From NCBI RefSeq assembly GCF_002161285.1, contig NZ_NFHH01000021.1:1-64000 (forward strand): a stretch of 64,000 bases of DNA, written 5' to 3'. The position numbers and the translations under genes are program-made. This document shows, piece after piece, positions 1 through 7,393 of this stretch (positions within the stretch are counted from its first letter, which is position 1; every line of letters begins with the position of its first letter). This stretch comes from Blautia sp. An81 (GTDB taxonomy: Bacteria; Bacillota; Clostridia; Lachnospirales; Lachnospiraceae). The notes beneath the pieces are model-generated. The model made no database searches and was not told where the DNA came from. It worked only from the letters and a program-made list of their open reading frames with translations.

Positions 1-24
1 GATTTGGTCTTTTGCTACTGCCAT
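1..24 (-). CDS. 5' end of an unidentified gene leaving the window
   Basis: Reading the minus strand from 24, ATG opens a frame MAVAKDQI that runs off the window edge. A clear ribosome site, AAGGAG, sits 8 bases upstream, which is what supports a real start. Eight residues are too few to name the product. Confidence 0.5.
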
Positions 25-42
25 AAATAAACTCCTTTTCGA

Positions 43-69
43 TAAGAATTGTCATATCTGTAATTCTTA
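43..69. promoter_or_regulatory. Inverted repeat upstream of the edge gene
   Basis: TAAGAATT at 43-50 and AATTCTTA at 62-69 form a perfect 8-bp inverted repeat with an 11-base spacer. It lies directly upstream of the ribosome site of the edge gene, so it may be an operator or a 5' UTR hairpin of that gene. The rest of 70-168 is AT-rich and shows no gene. Confidence 0.35.
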
Positions 70-168
70 CCAAAAAGGAGCCATTTTTTACCAAAGCCAC
101 AAAGTTTTTTACACTACCACGACAGCGTCCTTTATTCCATTATTCTTCCCCTTTGTTGTCTATAGTTT

Positions 169-828
169 TCACGCCAGTTCCTCCGGATCTTTATCCGGAT
201 TTTCCAGCTCTTTTATGGCAAGCTTAAAACCGTTCTGGGCAGCCTTCATCCGCCAGAAATCTGACTTTTCCTCATCTTTTTCCACTCCTTCTCCGTAACG
301 GTAGAGTACAGAGAGGTTGTACTGGGCAGCAGGGATATTGGCATTTGCAGCTTTTTCAAATAGCTGGAAAGCTTTGACCGGGTCGTATGGAACAGGTTGT
401 CCGGAGAGATAGGAGACGCCCATACAGCACATAGCCCGGAAGTCTCCTTGTGCGCCAGCCTTTTTATACCAGTCGAAGGCCTTGGAGGGATCTGGTTTTG
501 TTCCCAGGCCTTCCTCATAGCACCGTCCCATATTAAACTGGGCGTTGACATTTCCGTCTTTGGCCGCCTGTTCCATATACCGGAGGCCTTTCCGCTCATC
601 TTTTTCCACGCCTTTTCCCTGGTAATACATAAGCGCCAGGTGCATGGCGGCTTCAGCTTGCCCCTTTTTTGCCGCTTTCTCATACCAGACGGCGGCCTGG
701 GCCAGATCTACAGAGGTGCGGATTCCGTTTTCATAGTAATAGCCTACTCCATAAATAAAATCTCTCTGGCCGTTTTCCGCCAGAATTTTTAGTTCTTCTA
801 CACTGAGATTCAGATTTTTAACGTTCAT
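169..828 (-). CDS. Sel1-like repeat (TPR-type) protein
   Basis: A 219-residue soluble protein built almost entirely from Sel1-like repeats of about 36 residues. Units such as 'WYEKAAKKGQAEAAMHLALM' and 'GKGVEKDE' recur about five times between residues 22 and 205, and there is no signal peptide or membrane segment. Sel1 repeats are helical-hairpin scaffolds for protein-protein contacts; the partner cannot be told from the sequence. AAGGAG lies just upstream of the ATG at 828. The gene is single, with a promoter and a palindrome behind it and no operon partner. Confidence 0.85.
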   Translation of the reverse strand: MNVKNLNLSVEELKILAENGQRDFIYGVGYYYENGIRTSVDLAQAAVWYEKAAKKGQAEAAMHLALMYYQGKGVEKDERKGLRYMEQAAKDGNVNAQFNMGRCYEEGLGTKPDPSKAFDWYKKAGAQGDFRAMCCMGVSYLSGQPVPYDPVKAFQLFEKAANANIPAAQYNLSVLYRYGEGVEKDEEKSDFWRMKAAQNGFKLAIKELENPDKDPEELA

Positions 829-853
829 AAGTAACTCCTTGAAATTTAGTAAA

Positions 854-893
854 GCCGATATATCGGCGGATTATTTTCTGATATCTTAGTATA
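854..893 (-). promoter_or_regulatory. Promoter -10 and palindromic operator of the Sel1 gene
   Basis: A perfect 14-bp palindrome, GCCGATATATCGGC, lies at 854-867, between the Sel1 start codon and a minus-strand TATACT (-10-like) at 893-888. A palindrome just downstream of a -10 is a usual repressor position. The regulator is unknown. Confidence 0.4.
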
Positions 894-1006
894 GCATAAG
901 ACAGGATATTTGTGTATAAATAAAGAGACAAGTATTTTGGAATACATGTTATAATACAGACAGAAAATAATTTAACAGTCTGCTCGCTGAGAAAGGGCGT
1001 GATTAC

Positions 1007-1204
1007 ATGAGTAATAAAGAGCGTATTATGGAGTTGATAGATGGGATACCTGACAGAAGACTGGTGTTTATAGTGGATATGCTGGAATCTCTAAAGGCTT
1101 ATGCGAGAGAGGAGATTCCACCAGATGAATGGGATCTTCAGATGATTCAGGAAGCGGAAAAAGAAAATGATGGAAAAACTATAAGTTTTGAAGAAATATT
1201 TTGA
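1007..1204 (+). CDS. Antitoxin-like small protein (RelB/ParD type context)
   Basis: A 65-residue acidic protein starting MSNKERIMELIDGIPDRR, with a helical N-terminus and an acidic C-terminal tail ending KTISFEEIF. This resembles antitoxins paired with RelE-type toxins in Firmicutes, whose tails usually run a few residues further. AAAGGGCG lies upstream of the ATG and a TATAAT at 950-955. The stop overlaps the toxin remnant that follows, consistent with a deletion that cut both genes. As antitoxin by context fairly sure; exact family not. Confidence 0.55.
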   Translation: MSNKERIMELIDGIPDRRLVFIVDMLESLKAYAREEIPPDEWDLQMIQEAEKENDGKTISFEEIF

Positions 1205-1374
1205 AGGCGATATCTGAATTGCCAGAAGGAACAGATATAAAACGCCTTCAGGGGTATGATCTGTTTAGACTCAGAGTAGGTACTATCAGGGTGATTTACT
1301 CCATTGATGAGGAAATGAAAATTATTAATATTGAAAATATCGGAAATAGAGGAGACATCTATAAAAGATATTAG
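1201..1374 (+). pseudogene. RelE/ParE-type toxin, 5'-truncated remnant
   Basis: From a TTG at 1201 the frame reads KAISELPEGTDIKRLQGYD, then LFRLRVGTIRVIYSID and ends NIGNRGDIYKRY. This is the C-terminal two-thirds of a RelE-fold mRNA-interferase/gyrase toxin: the strand with R-L-R-V-G, the strand R-V-I-Y, and the closing R-G-D-I-Y-K. The usual first 25-30 residues are absent, and the upstream bases are the end of the antitoxin in another frame. It was probably inactivated by an internal deletion. A translationally coupled short product from TTG cannot be excluded. Confidence 0.65.
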
Positions 1375-1382
1375 AAAATCTT

Positions 1383-1430
1383 AGAGGGCATAAAAAGATT
1401 AGAGAAGTAACAAAGCTTTTTATGCCCTCT
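1383..1430. terminator. Bidirectional hairpin terminator
   Basis: AGAGGGCATAAAAAG (1383-1397) pairs perfectly with CTTTTTATGCCCTCT (1416-1430): a 15-bp stem with A/T tracts inside both arms. It sits between the converging toxin remnant and the small membrane gene and can serve both. Confidence 0.75.
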
Positions 1431-1436
1431 TTATGT

Positions 1437-1766
1437 TCAGCCGCTGACTATGGACAAAGAAGCAAAGTCGTACCAAATCAGGGAAAGCAGCAATAGTCCC
1501 AGGGAAACAGAGGTAAAAATGATCTCAAGGATAAAAAAGGTACAGTGATGTTTTTTCTTGAGGATCAAAAGTACAAGGATAAAAAGGTTAAGGACAATCC
1601 ACAGTCCCCAAAGACCATAAAACCAGGTAAAGGGAGTGGTCAGAAGATAATTTCTGCTGTATCCCCGAAAAGTAAATAATCTCAAATAAAAGGCTGTGAA
1701 ATAAAAAACACCATGGAAAAGAAATAATGCGATATAAAAAGTATTTGATTTTTTCAATTTTATCAC
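1437..1766 (-). CDS. Small three-helix membrane protein, unknown
   Basis: A 109-residue hydrophobic protein with three likely membrane helices: about residues 10-30, 47-67 (FYGLWGLWIVLNLFILVLLI) and 76-97. Lys-rich ends and a KKK turn suggest a cytoplasmic loop between helices two and three. I do not recognise a family. The start is a GTG with AGAAG just ahead of it, so translation may be weak, and another start is possible. It stands alone between a terminator and the suf promoter region. Nothing else is seen in 1767-1920. Confidence 0.5.
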   Translation of the reverse strand: MIKLKKSNTFYIALFLFHGVFYFTAFYLRLFTFRGYSRNYLLTTPFTWFYGLWGLWIVLNLFILVLLILKKKHHCTFFILEIIFTSVSLGLLLLSLIWYDFASLSIVSG

Positions 1767-1924
1767 CTTCTGATTTCAATGGCGCCGGTTAAAGAATGGC
1801 TGTGTCAGCCCCATGCCAGGCGAATGATCCGAAACTGTCTTATATATATCATCTGACTGCGGGTCTGTCAATCTATATTCTAAGATAGCTCTGTTTTCTT
1901 ATGGAAAGAAAAGTAAAAATAGAG

Positions 1925-1953
1925 TTTACAAGAGCCGGACAGGCGTATATAAT
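1925..1953 (+). promoter_or_regulatory. Promoter of the suf operon
   Basis: TTTACA at 1925-1930 and TATAAT at 1948-1953 are separated by 17 bases, a near-consensus sigma-A promoter about 50 bases before the sufC start. No operator palindrome is obvious around it. Confidence 0.65.
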
Positions 1954-2003
1954 AGAAACCGGACAAAAAATATCTATATTCATATATAAACGGAGGAAAA
2001 ACA

Positions 2004-2756
2004 ATGCTTGAATTAAGAGATGTTTCTTTTCGTGTAGACGACGAAAAGGACAAGGAGAAGGATATCCTGGAGCATGTAAGCTTTACCCTGGAGGACAATA
2101 AGTTTGTTGCCATTACAGGACCGAACGGGGGCGGAAAGTCCACTATGGCCAAGATCATTGCCGGTATCCAGAAGCCCACGGAAGGAAAGATCTTCTTTGA
2201 CGGAGAAGACATTACAGACTGGAGCGTTACAGACAGAGCCAAAGCCGGTATCAGCTATGCTTTTCAGCAGCCGGTGCGGTTTAAAGGCGTGACGGTCTTT
2301 GACCTGATCAATCTGGCTGCAGGAAAAGAGATTTCCCTTTCAGGAGCCTGTCAGTACCTTTCTGAGGTAGGGCTTTGTGCGAAAGATTATATTAACAGAG
2401 AAGTAAATTCCAGTCTTTCCGGAGGCGAGATGAAACGTATTGAGATCGCCACCGTTATGGCCAGAAATACTAAATTATCTGTTTTTGACGAGCCGGAGGC
2501 AGGGATCGACCTTTGGAGCTTCCAGAATCTGATCCATGTGTTTGAAAATCTTCACAAAGAAAAACATGGTTCCATTCTGATCATCTCTCATCAGGAAAGG
2601 ATCCTGAATACAGCAGATGAAATCCTTGTGATCGCAGAAGGTAAGCTGGTGAAGAGAGGAACCAGAGACGAAGTGCTGCCGGGACTGTTAAATGCGGCAG
2701 ATGCTCCGGAAGATACAGCAAACTGCGCCATTTGGCAAAAAGGAGGACTGAACTGA
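2004..2756 (+). CDS. sufC: SufC-type Fe-S cluster assembly ATPase
   Basis: A 250-residue soluble ABC ATPase that energises Fe-S cluster assembly on a SufB/SufD scaffold in the cytoplasm. Walker A GPNGGGKST is at residues 39-47, the signature SLSGGEMKR near 145, Walker B ending FDEPEAGID near 170, and the H-loop IISHQ near 195. The D-E-P-E-A-G-I-D string, in place of DEPTSALD, is typical of SufC. CGGAGG precedes the ATG. Its stop overlaps the start of the SufB-like gene. No sufS, sufU or sufD follow, so this looks like a two-protein minimal Suf system. Confidence 0.85.
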   Translation: MLELRDVSFRVDDEKDKEKDILEHVSFTLEDNKFVAITGPNGGGKSTMAKIIAGIQKPTEGKIFFDGEDITDWSVTDRAKAGISYAFQQPVRFKGVTVFDLINLAAGKEISLSGACQYLSEVGLCAKDYINREVNSSLSGGEMKRIEIATVMARNTKLSVFDEPEAGIDLWSFQNLIHVFENLHKEKHGSILIISHQERILNTADEILVIAEGKLVKRGTRDEVLPGLLNAADAPEDTANCAIWQKGGLN

Positions 2757-3673
2757 TGGATACAATACAGAAAGAACTTTTAGAGGCGGTTTCCGGACTC
2801 CATGAGATTCCGGTGGGAGCCTATAATATCCGCACAAACGGCAAGACGGAGGCCAGAAACAGCACAGAACATATTGAGATTCTGCCAAGAGAAAGCGGAG
2901 ACGGCATCATCATCAAGATTAAACCGGGAACAAAAAATGAAAGTGTGCATATTCCCGTAGTGCTGTCCCAGGCAGGCCTGAAAGAGACCGTTTACAATGA
3001 TTTTTATATTGGTGACGACTGTGACGTGACCATTATTGCAGGATGCGGTATCCACTGCGGTACTGATGACGGAAGCCAGCATGATGGTATCCACAGCTTC
3101 TTTATCGGAAAAAATTCCAGAGTAAAATATGTGGAGAAGCATTATGGAACCGGCGACGGAAAAGGTCAGAGGATCATGAATCCGGAGACTATCATTGAAG
3201 TGGGCGAAAACAGCTATATGGAAATGGACACTGCTCAGATTAAAGGTGTGGACTCTACTATCCGTAAGACCACTGCAAAACTGGCGGACCACGCCAGCAT
3301 TAAGGTTATGGAAAGACTGATGACCCATGGTATCCAGAAGGCAGAGAGCCGTTTTATCGTAGATATGAACGGAGAGGATTCAGGGGCCAACATCATTTCC
3401 CGTTCTGTTGCAAGGGATGACTCCTACCAGTTATTCCAGTCTGTCTTAAACGGAAATGCCAAATGCAGCGGTCATACAGAATGCGATGCCATTATCGTAG
3501 GCAACGCCAAGATCAGTTCTATTCCGGAGATTACGGCCAACAATTCCGATGCAGCTCTGATCCATGAGGCAGCTATCGGAAAAATCGCCGGAGAACAGAT
3601 CATTAAACTGATGACTCTGGGACTGACCGAGGAAGAGGCAGAAGAGCAGATCATCAGCGGATTTTTGAAATAA
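2756..3673 (+). CDS. sufB: SufB/SufD-family Fe-S scaffold protein, short form
   Basis: A 305-residue scaffold partner of SufC, well short of the roughly 470 residues of classical SufB. The middle is beta-helix-like, with Cys/His-rich GCGIHCGTDDGSQHDG near residues 100-115. The C-terminus has the family signature HEAAIGKIAGEQ, then the LGLTEEEAEEQIISGFL end. The start is ATG 2756, which overlaps the sufC stop as ATGA with AGGAGG nine bases upstream; an in-frame start farther upstream lacks a site. Such short SufB-SufC pairs are described as a minimal, ancestral Suf-like system. That assignment is my inference from length and context. Confidence 0.8.
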   Translation: MDTIQKELLEAVSGLHEIPVGAYNIRTNGKTEARNSTEHIEILPRESGDGIIIKIKPGTKNESVHIPVVLSQAGLKETVYNDFYIGDDCDVTIIAGCGIHCGTDDGSQHDGIHSFFIGKNSRVKYVEKHYGTGDGKGQRIMNPETIIEVGENSYMEMDTAQIKGVDSTIRKTTAKLADHASIKVMERLMTHGIQKAESRFIVDMNGEDSGANIISRSVARDDSYQLFQSVLNGNAKCSGHTECDAIIVGNAKISSIPEITANNSDAALIHEAAIGKIAGEQIIKLMTLGLTEEEAEEQIISGFLK

Positions 3674-3739
3674 TCAGACGTATTTTAGACTCTTTCTCTG
3701 ATAAAATAGAAGCAACTATAAAACGATAGGGACTGTGAT

Positions 3740-4756
3740 ATGAAACAGATCAATATTCTTGATTTGGCTTCGTGCCACAGTCCCATGGATATTGGGAATG
3801 AGGGTGTTTCTATGGTTTATAACAATGTAAGACATGAGTGCAATCTGTACAATTTCTTCTTTGCTCCCAGAGGGAACAAAAGAATGATGGAACTGGGGAG
3901 AAAGATTACCCAGATGTATCTGAATCCCTTTGACCGTATCATCGGAATCATTGGGGCAAAGGACTCAGGAAAGAGCTGGCTGATCAAGGGGATGTTTCCT
4001 GGAATCCAGACAGTAGAGGAAGACGATGAATTTGATATTCTGAACATGCCTCTTTTAAATTCTGAGGAAGTGGGATTTTACACGCCAAAGACCTTTCATG
4101 TAGATGTGCGGACAGCAAAAAAATATGTGTCTTTGGAGGAGATCGCAGAGGCTGTTCGCCATGTGACCTCCCAGCATAAGCGGGTAATTGTGGAGCATTT
4201 TGAGATTTTATATCCGGCTTTAAAGAGAAATGCAGACCTGCTGATCGGAATTGGAGAAGAGGTTATCGTTACCAGACCTTCTCTTTTCGGACCGCCGCCG
4301 GACAATATTGCCCAGATTGCTTTCAGTTCTCTTATATATCGGAAGATGGCTCACAGTGCTGAAGATCTTTTTGGATACTGTGTGAAGGACATTCCCAGGC
4401 CAGACTATCACCGCTCGGATATCCGCCATGGATTTGCCATAAATTATCAGAGCAGGCCGGAGTTTGATCTGGAGGAAATAGAAGCAAAGATACTGGATAT
4501 AATCCGGCAGGACCTTCCTATAGTCCCCTATGATGAAGAACATGTGAAAATCGGGGATTATCTCATGCACTGTACAGGTCCTTTGATGCATGTGGAGAGT
4601 ACAGGGAAGATAGAGAACTTTTCTCTGATGAAGGAATTCTATTATGAACCCAGGTTCAACTATTATGTGGTGGCTGGAACAGTGGGAGTAAAACACACGG
4701 AGAATGAGACTGACGAAGAGGTCAATAAGATAGAGATAGCTGATGAACCTTTGTAA
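3740..4756 (+). CDS. P-loop protein with aminoacyl-tRNA-synthetase-type accessory domain
   Basis: A 338-residue soluble protein. A P-loop GIIGAKDSGKSWLIKG lies near residues 70-85, with an acidic stretch behind it. The C-terminal half has conserved-looking strings YDEEHVKIGDYLMHCTGPLM and EPRFNYYVVAG. I associate these with proteins annotated as carrying an alanyl-tRNA-synthetase 'second additional domain'; this is from memory and not verified. It might be a tRNA-linked NTPase or an assembly factor. It follows sufB by 66 bases on the same strand, so it may be co-transcribed with the Fe-S genes. Function unknown. Confidence 0.5.
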   Translation: MKQINILDLASCHSPMDIGNEGVSMVYNNVRHECNLYNFFFAPRGNKRMMELGRKITQMYLNPFDRIIGIIGAKDSGKSWLIKGMFPGIQTVEEDDEFDILNMPLLNSEEVGFYTPKTFHVDVRTAKKYVSLEEIAEAVRHVTSQHKRVIVEHFEILYPALKRNADLLIGIGEEVIVTRPSLFGPPPDNIAQIAFSSLIYRKMAHSAEDLFGYCVKDIPRPDYHRSDIRHGFAINYQSRPEFDLEEIEAKILDIIRQDLPIVPYDEEHVKIGDYLMHCTGPLMHVESTGKIENFSLMKEFYYEPRFNYYVVAGTVGVKHTENETDEEVNKIEIADEPL

Positions 4757-4842
4757 ATCAGGTGTTGACAAGTTCCTGAAAAAAGAGTATTTGTATTAAT
4801 AGAGTTAGTGATAACTAAAAAGACTCTCAGGAGATGGATAAG

Positions 4843-5022
4843 ATGATCGCAGATATATTGGTACTTACAGTAATTGGGATCTGCTGCGGATTTGTGATCC
4901 GCAGGCAGATTAAAATCAGGAAAAATCCCCAGGCTGGGTGCAGAGGCTGTTCCGGCTGCGGCGGAAACTGTCCTGGGAGCAGAGAAAAGGATTATTGTGA
5001 TATGAAAAATCCAGGAAAGTAG
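4843..5022 (+). CDS. FeoB-associated Cys-rich membrane protein
   Basis: A 59-residue protein with one N-terminal membrane helix (ADILVLTVIGICCGFVIRRQ) and a cytoplasmic tail holding the Cys cluster CRGCSGCGGNC. This is the layout of the small Cys-rich proteins that accompany FeoB in Firmicutes, probably holding or passing ferrous iron at the membrane. ATG 4843 is chosen because AGGAG at 4829-4833 is nine bases away; the in-frame ATG at 4834 abuts that site. The feoAB operon lies only 2 kb downstream. Confidence 0.7.
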   Translation: MIADILVLTVIGICCGFVIRRQIKIRKNPQAGCRGCSGCGGNCPGSREKDYCDMKNPGK

Positions 5023-5031
5023 GGACTTGTT

Positions 5032-5391
5032 ATGACAGATGCAATTATATTGATAATTGTGCTGATTGTACTGATTTTTGCAGTAAAAGGCACGGTAAAG
5101 CATTTTAAGGGAGAAGGAGCCTGCTGCGGAGGCGGAAGCAGTACGGTGAAAGCCAAGAGAAAGATGCTGAAGAATCCTAAAATAGGAGAAAAGATCATCC
5201 AGATTGAAGGGATGCACTGTGAACATTGCAGGCAGAGCGTGGCCTCAGAGCTGAATAAGATTGACGGTGTGGCTGCGAAAGTGGATTTGAAGAAAAACAG
5301 AGCAATCGTCTCTTTCGACAGACCGGTAGAAGATGAAACCTTGCGGCTGGCAGTGGAAAAAGCCGGTTTTAAGGTGGTTTCTATCGGCTGA
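5032..5391 (+). CDS. Membrane-anchored heavy-metal-associated (HMA) domain protein
   Basis: A 119-residue protein: an N-terminal membrane helix (AIILIIVLIVLIFAVKG), a short basic/Cys linker with ACCGGG, then a complete HMA domain (about residues 55-119). The metal motif is GMHCEHC, followed by the usual LNKIDGVAAKVDLKKNRAIV pattern. HMA domains bind soft metal ions such as Cu(I) or Zn(II) through the two Cys. It starts 10 bases after the Cys-rich protein and is surely in the same operon. The architecture matches that of the gene at 9479. Confidence 0.75.
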   Translation: MTDAIILIIVLIVLIFAVKGTVKHFKGEGACCGGGSSTVKAKRKMLKNPKIGEKIIQIEGMHCEHCRQSVASELNKIDGVAAKVDLKKNRAIVSFDRPVEDETLRLAVEKAGFKVVSIG

Positions 5392-5417
5392 GAGAAGCAG
5401 AAAGGATTGAAGCAGAT

Positions 5418-5500
5418 GGGACTGGAACTGAGGTATGAAACCTATGTCAGGAAGCGCTATTCTTGATTTGGTTTTATGGGCAGTTCCAGTCCCTTTTTCT
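5418..5500 (+). terminator. Long-loop terminator-like hairpin
   Basis: GGGACTGGAACTG (5418-5430) pairs perfectly with CAGTTCCAGTCCC (5481-5493), followed by TTTTTCT. The loop is 50 bases and holds a smaller AGGT/ACCT hairpin. It probably ends the 4843-5391 transcript, but the loop is much longer than usual. Confidence 0.6.
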
Positions 5501-5624
5501 AAATTTTATTCTATATTCCCTAAAGAGGGAACTTTGACAGTGCAATACACGGATAGTACAATGGAGATATACAAAAGCTGATAAAAAGGAGAGGTTTCTG
5601 CCAGAGAAGAAAGGAAGGATGAAT

Positions 5625-6857
5625 ATGGCAATACATGTACTAGATGAGGCTAAAAGATGTTTGAACTGTAAAGTCCCCCAGTGCCAAAAAGGGTGCCCGA
5701 TCCATACTCCCATTCCCCAGGTGATCCAGCTTATGCTCAACGGAGAGCTGGACAAGGCGGGATGGATGCTTTTTGAGAACAATCCTCTGACTACGGTATG
5801 CAGTCTGGTCTGTAATCACGAAAATCAATGTGAGGGACATTGTGTCCTTGGTAAAAAGGGAGCTCCGGTACACTTTTCCACCATTGAAAATTATATTTCC
5901 AGTACCTACAGTTCAAAAATGGTAAAAGGACCGGCAGAGCCAAATGGAATGCGGGTGGCGATCATCGGCTCCGGTCCAGCCGGATTGACCATTGCAGTCC
6001 TTCTGGCCAGGAAGGGATATCAGGTAACTATTTTTGAAGGAAAGGATAAAATCGGAGGTGTGCTGCGGTATGGTATTCCGGAATTCCGTCTGCCAAAGAG
6101 CGTGCTGGATGACTTTGAATACAGACATCTGCTTCTGAAAGACATCAAAGTGCGGCCAAATACGACCATTGGCGGGGCGATCACCATAGACGACCTTCTG
6201 AGAGACGGCTATAAGGCAATTTTTGTGGGAACCGGAGTGTGGCGTCCAAATACTCTCCACATTAAGGGAGAAACTCTGGGACATGTACATTTCGGCATAA
6301 ATTATCTGAATAATCCGGACAGCTTCCACCTGGGAGAACGGGTCATTGTTATAGGAGCAGGAAATTCCGCCATGGATGTGGCCAGAACAGCCTTACGTAA
6401 AGGTGTACGCTGGCTTCAGTGCTTTTCCAGAACGTCTACAGTAGCGGCCAGCCAGCATGAATATAATTATGCACTGCTGGAAGGGGTAGAATTTGTCTAT
6501 TGTAAGATACCGGTAGAGATTACCGATGAAGGGGTCATCTTTGCTGATGCAGAGGAAAAAGAAGACGGCTCCATTGAGCAGATTCCGGGAACAGAAAAGC
6601 TTTACCCTGCGGACAGCGTGATCATCTCCATTAGCCAGGGCCCCAGAAATCAGCTTGTAAACACTACAAAAGGGTTGGATGCCAACCAGAGAGGACTGCT
6701 GGTGGCAGATGAGGAGGGGCATACCTCACGTCCGGAAATCTTTGCCAGCGGTGATGTAGTAAATGGCGCAAGAACTGTAGTGGAGGCAGTCGCCCATTCC
6801 AAAAAAGTGGCAGAGGCCATGGATAAATATATGCAGGGCTTAAAAGAAGAAGAATAG
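5625..6857 (+). CDS. NAD(P)-dependent oxidoreductase, glutamate synthase small-subunit family
   Basis: A 410-residue flavoprotein of the GltD/NfnB group, which transfers electrons between NAD(P)H, FAD and Fe-S partners. The N-terminus has the two Cys clusters of this family, CLNCKVPQCQKGCP and CSLVCNHENQCEGHC. Then come the FAD fold GSGPAGLT near 108, the RYGIPEFRLPK motif, the NAD(P) fold GAGNSAMDVAR near 245, and the C-terminal FASGDVVNGARTVVEA. ATG 5625 is chosen, six bases after AAGGAAGG; ATG 5619 abuts it. No gltB-like large subunit is adjacent, so the electron partner is unknown. Confidence 0.8.
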   Translation: MAIHVLDEAKRCLNCKVPQCQKGCPIHTPIPQVIQLMLNGELDKAGWMLFENNPLTTVCSLVCNHENQCEGHCVLGKKGAPVHFSTIENYISSTYSSKMVKGPAEPNGMRVAIIGSGPAGLTIAVLLARKGYQVTIFEGKDKIGGVLRYGIPEFRLPKSVLDDFEYRHLLLKDIKVRPNTTIGGAITIDDLLRDGYKAIFVGTGVWRPNTLHIKGETLGHVHFGINYLNNPDSFHLGERVIVIGAGNSAMDVARTALRKGVRWLQCFSRTSTVAASQHEYNYALLEGVEFVYCKIPVEITDEGVIFADAEEKEDGSIEQIPGTEKLYPADSVIISISQGPRNQLVNTTKGLDANQRGLLVADEEGHTSRPEIFASGDVVNGARTVVEAVAHSKKVAEAMDKYMQGLKEEE

Positions 6858-6866
6858 GAAATCGCT

Positions 6867-6910
6867 AAAACTCCAGGCGGAAATTATAGTCATGAAAGCC
6901 TGGAGTTTTT
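6867..6910 (+). terminator. Rho-independent terminator
   Basis: AAAACTCCAGGC (6867-6878) pairs with GCCTGGAGTTTT (6898-6909), and the second arm runs into a T tract. It ends the oxidoreductase gene. Confidence 0.85.
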
Positions 6911-6960
6911 GCTGTCTACAGTATTTTTTTGTTAAAAATAAAAAAAATATAAAGTATTTC

Positions 6961-6991
6961 TTGACAGAATCAATTAGTTAGAATATACTAA
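6961..6991 (+). promoter_or_regulatory. feo promoter with overlapping iron-regulator-like operator
   Basis: TTGACA (6961-6966) and TATACT (6984-6989) with a 17-base spacer make a near-perfect sigma-A promoter. Across the -10 lies a dyad, TTAGT at 6974 and ACTAA ending 6991. The half-sites resemble the DtxR/IdeR TTAGG-type pattern more than a Fur box. Repressor binding here would block the polymerase, which suits metal repression of iron uptake. The identity of the regulator is inference. Confidence 0.65.
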
Positions 6992-7073
6992 TCATTGTGA
7001 AAGGTAGCGATACCTAACTTAACAAAAAGGATTTAAAGAGACTTTTTGTATTTAGTTAGAAAGGACAAAGAAT

Positions 7074-7286
7074 ATGACTTTATTGGATGCCAAAGAAGGC
7101 GAAGAATATATTATAAAAGACATTGCCACAGACGATGAGGAACTGGAGGCCTTCCTGTTTTCTCTGGGATGTTATACAGGGGAGCCTATTACGGTAGTTT
7201 CCCATTTAAAAGGCGGATGTGTGGTTTCCATTAAAGATGGCAGATATAATATTGATACTGATTTAGCCAAGGCTATTTCAATATAA
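7074..7286 (+). CDS. feoA: FeoA family protein
   Basis: A 70-residue SH3-like beta-barrel protein, the small cytosolic partner of the FeoB ferrous iron transporter. The family order is visible: an acidic N-terminal strand, FLFSLGCYTGEPITVVSHLK in the middle, and the end CVVSIKDGRYNIDTDLAKAI. AAAGGA precedes the ATG. feoB follows after a 107-base gap that carries a second operator-like dyad. Confidence 0.85.
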   Translation: MTLLDAKEGEEYIIKDIATDDEELEAFLFSLGCYTGEPITVVSHLKGGCVVSIKDGRYNIDTDLAKAISI

Positions 7287-7335
7287 AATAAGCAGTGATC
7301 CTGTTCACTGAAAAAATTTAATAATTGGCCATAGG

Positions 7336-7349
7336 TTAGTAAAAACTAA
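7336..7349. promoter_or_regulatory. Second TTAGT/ACTAA dyad, before feoB
   Basis: TTAGT-AAAA-ACTAA repeats the half-sites seen at the feoA promoter, 45 bases before the feoB start. A second hairpin-forming pair CAGTGA/TCACTG lies at about 7294-7311. Either an additional regulator site or an internal control point between feoA and feoB. Confidence 0.4.
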
Positions 7350-7393
7350 TTTTTGTTTGCGCCAACTAATTGGATGAAGGAGGAACCTTGTAT

